Source of the DNA: Halobacteriales archaeon QS_9_67_15
GTDB taxonomy: Archaea; Halobacteriota; Halobacteria; Halobacteriales; Haloarculaceae
Reading direction: 5' to 3'
Assembly (NCBI GenBank): GCA_003023165.1
Contig: PXSD01000124.1
Coordinates: 16,309 to 37,920, forward strand
DNA: 21,612 bases
Within the stretch, counting starts at the first letter, position 1, and each line of letters starts with the position of its first letter. The notes under the pieces were generated by a model, which saw only the letters and a list, made by a program, of their open reading frames with translations, made no database searches and was not told the origin of the DNA. The translations under genes were made by a program, and so were the position numbers. This document shows, one piece after another, positions 20,237-21,612 of the stretch.

Positions 20237-21612
20237 ATGAGCCAGGAAGAGACGGAGGACACCGCAGCGGCGGAGTCCGAGGGTACCGAGTTCGCGGAGA
20301 CCGACGAGGAGACGCCGCTCGAAGCGCTCGGACGCCGTCGCGAGGAGTCACGCGTCGGCGGCGGCGAGGCCCGCATCGAGCGCCAGCACGACCGCGGGAA
20401 GATGACCGCCCACGAGCGCGTCGAGTACCTCCTCGACGACGGGACCTTCACCGAGGTCGACGCCTTCGTCGAACACCGCGCGACCTCCTTCGGGATGGAC
20501 GAGAAGGAGTTCCCCGGTGACGCGGTCGTCACCGGCTACGGCGACGTGAACGGCCGGACGGTGTTCGTCTTCGCCCACGACTTCACGGTCCTCGGCGGGT
20601 CGGTCGGCGAGGTCGTCGCCGAGAAGGTCTGCAAGGTGATGGACCGGGCGACCGAGGCCGGCGTACCCGTCGTCGGGCTCAACGACTCCGGCGGCGCGCG
20701 CATCCAGGAGGGCGTCGACTCGCTCGTCGGCTTCGCGAAGATCTTCGAGCGCAACACGAAGGCGTCCGGGCTCGTCCCGCAGATCTCGGCCATCATGGGG
20801 CCGTGTGCCGGCGGCGCGACGTACTCGCCGGCGCTGACCGACTTCACGTTCATGGTCCAGGACACCTCGCACATGTTCATCACCGGGCCGGACGTCATCG
20901 AGACGGTCACCGGCGAGCAGGTGTCCAAGGAGGAACTCGGCGGTGCGGGGAGCCATTCCACGAAGTCCGGCGTCGCGCACTTCGCCTGTCAGGACGAGGA
21001 GAAGGCACTGGACAACATCCGGCGACTGCTCTCGTACCTCCCCCAGAACAACATGGAGGACCCCCCGCGAGTCGCCTCCTGGGACGACCCCGACCGCGAA
21101 CTCGACGGCATCACCGACATCGTCCCCGAGGCCCCGCGCAAACCCTACGACATGAACAGGGTCATCGACCGCGTGGTCGACGAGGACTCCTTCTTCGAGG
21201 TCCACGAGAACTGGGCGCGGAACGTCGTCGTCGGCTACGCCCGCATGGACGGGCGCGTGGTCGGCATCGTCGCCAATCAGCCCCGCGTCAGCGCGGGGAC
21301 GCTCGACATCGACGCCTCCGAGAAGGCCGCGCGGTTCATCCGGACCTGCGACTCGTTCAACGTCCCGGTCGTCTCTCTCGTGGACGTGCCCGGGTTCATG
21401 CCCGGGACCGACCAGGAGCACAACGGGATCATCCGCCGCGGCGCGAAGCTCATCTACGCCTACGCGGAGGCGACCGTCCCGCTCCTCTCCGTGGTCGTCC
21501 GGAAGGCCTACGGCGGGGCGTACATCGTCATGTCCTCGAAGTTCCTCGGGTCGGACGTGAACTACGCCTGGCCCGCCTCCGAGATGGCGGTGCTCGGACC
21601 GCGCGGCGCGGT
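20237..21612 (+). CDS. pccB: Acyl-CoA carboxylase carboxyltransferase subunit (partial)
   Basis: The first 458 codons of a carboxyltransferase beta subunit of propionyl/acetyl-CoA carboxylase, cut by the window end; relatives are about 510-530 residues, so roughly 60 are missing. It transfers carboxyl from carboxybiotin to acyl-CoA. Both crotonase-fold halves are visible: NDSGGARIQEGVDSL with GPCAGGATYSPALTDF (oxyanion hole, about residues 155-200), and DVPGFMPGTDQEHNGIIRRGAKL with RKAYGGAYIVMSSK. The first ~30 residues are an acidic tail before the conserved LGRRREESRVGGG region. ATG20237 is six bases after the phaB stop. Ile430 in YGGAYIVM lies at the position that controls propionyl versus acetyl choice in Streptomyces enzymes. 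Biotin carboxylase and biotin carrier genes are not in the window. Confidence 0.9.
   Translation, partial: MSQEETEDTAAAESEGTEFAETDEETPLEALGRRREESRVGGGEARIERQHDRGKMTAHERVEYLLDDGTFTEVDAFVEHRATSFGMDEKEFPGDAVVTGYGDVNGRTVFVFAHDFTVLGGSVGEVVAEKVCKVMDRATEAGVPVVGLNDSGGARIQEGVDSLVGFAKIFERNTKASGLVPQISAIMGPCAGGATYSPALTDFTFMVQDTSHMFITGPDVIETVTGEQVSKEELGGAGSHSTKSGVAHFACQDEEKALDNIRRLLSYLPQNNMEDPPRVASWDDPDRELDGITDIVPEAPRKPYDMNRVIDRVVDEDSFFEVHENWARNVVVGYARMDGRVVGIVANQPRVSAGTLDIDASEKAARFIRTCDSFNVPVVSLVDVPGFMPGTDQEHNGIIRRGAKLIYAYAEATVPLLSVVVRKAYGGAYIVMSSKFLGSDVNYAWPASEMAVLGPRGA

Noticed and set aside
1..21612. CRISPR arrays, insertion sequences, rRNA
   Set aside because: No regularly spaced long repeats, transposase motifs or rRNA sequence were seen anywhere in the window.

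Overview
The window is chromosomal DNA from a halophilic archaeon (class Halobacteria). The evidence is high GC content, Asp/Glu-rich proteins, leaderless transcripts with TATA boxes about 26 bases upstream of start codons, Tat-dependent signal peptides, and several families typical of haloarchaea: GfcR, TrmB, zinc-dependent glucose dehydrogenase, FilR1-like regulators and TatA. The sequence does not settle the genus.

Layout. 1-3546 is housekeeping: a tRNA-Arg(CCU) flanked by tRNA-like 3' debris, a TatA translocase subunit, a 1-Cys peroxiredoxin, an HD-domain phosphohydrolase, a decayed MFS transporter (two frameshifts, an internal deletion and a missing C-terminus) and a small acidic hypothetical protein. 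3627-9330 is a sugar-metabolism block: the PRTase-type regulator GfcR, a HAD phosphatase, a Gfo/Idh/MocA dehydrogenase, glucose 1-dehydrogenase and a TrmB-family sugar sensor. It therefore holds the entry enzyme of the semi-phosphorylative Entner-Doudoroff pathway together with two sugar-responsive regulators. A FilR1-like regulator follows (9615-10397).

10443-19220 is the most interesting region. Three promoters carry the same inverted repeat, TTTAGG-N4-CCTAAA or a one-mismatch form, placed on or just downstream of the TATA box. They drive (i) a dolichol-phosphate-sugar-synthase-like GT2 glycosyltransferase, (ii) a five-gene operon with an FbpA-like Fe(III) binding lipoprotein, a two-domain permease, an ATPase gene with a frameshift, a GT-C membrane glycosyltransferase and an orphan gluconate-dehydrogenase-subunit-3-like Tat protein, and (iii) a GT75 'reversibly glycosylated polypeptide' related to UDP-arabinopyranose mutase. 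The repeat resembles the operators of DtxR/IdeR-type iron repressors. I infer an iron-responsive regulon that joins iron uptake to assembly of an envelope glycan. I do not know of a description of such a system.

19452-21612 holds a PhaB/FabG-type reductase, apparently preceded by a translationally coupled 12-codon leader ORF, and the start of an acyl-CoA carboxylase carboxyltransferase subunit (PccB-like) cut by the window end. This suggests propionyl-CoA or polyhydroxyalkanoate metabolism.

All functional calls come from reading motifs and comparing with remembered family members; no database search was run.
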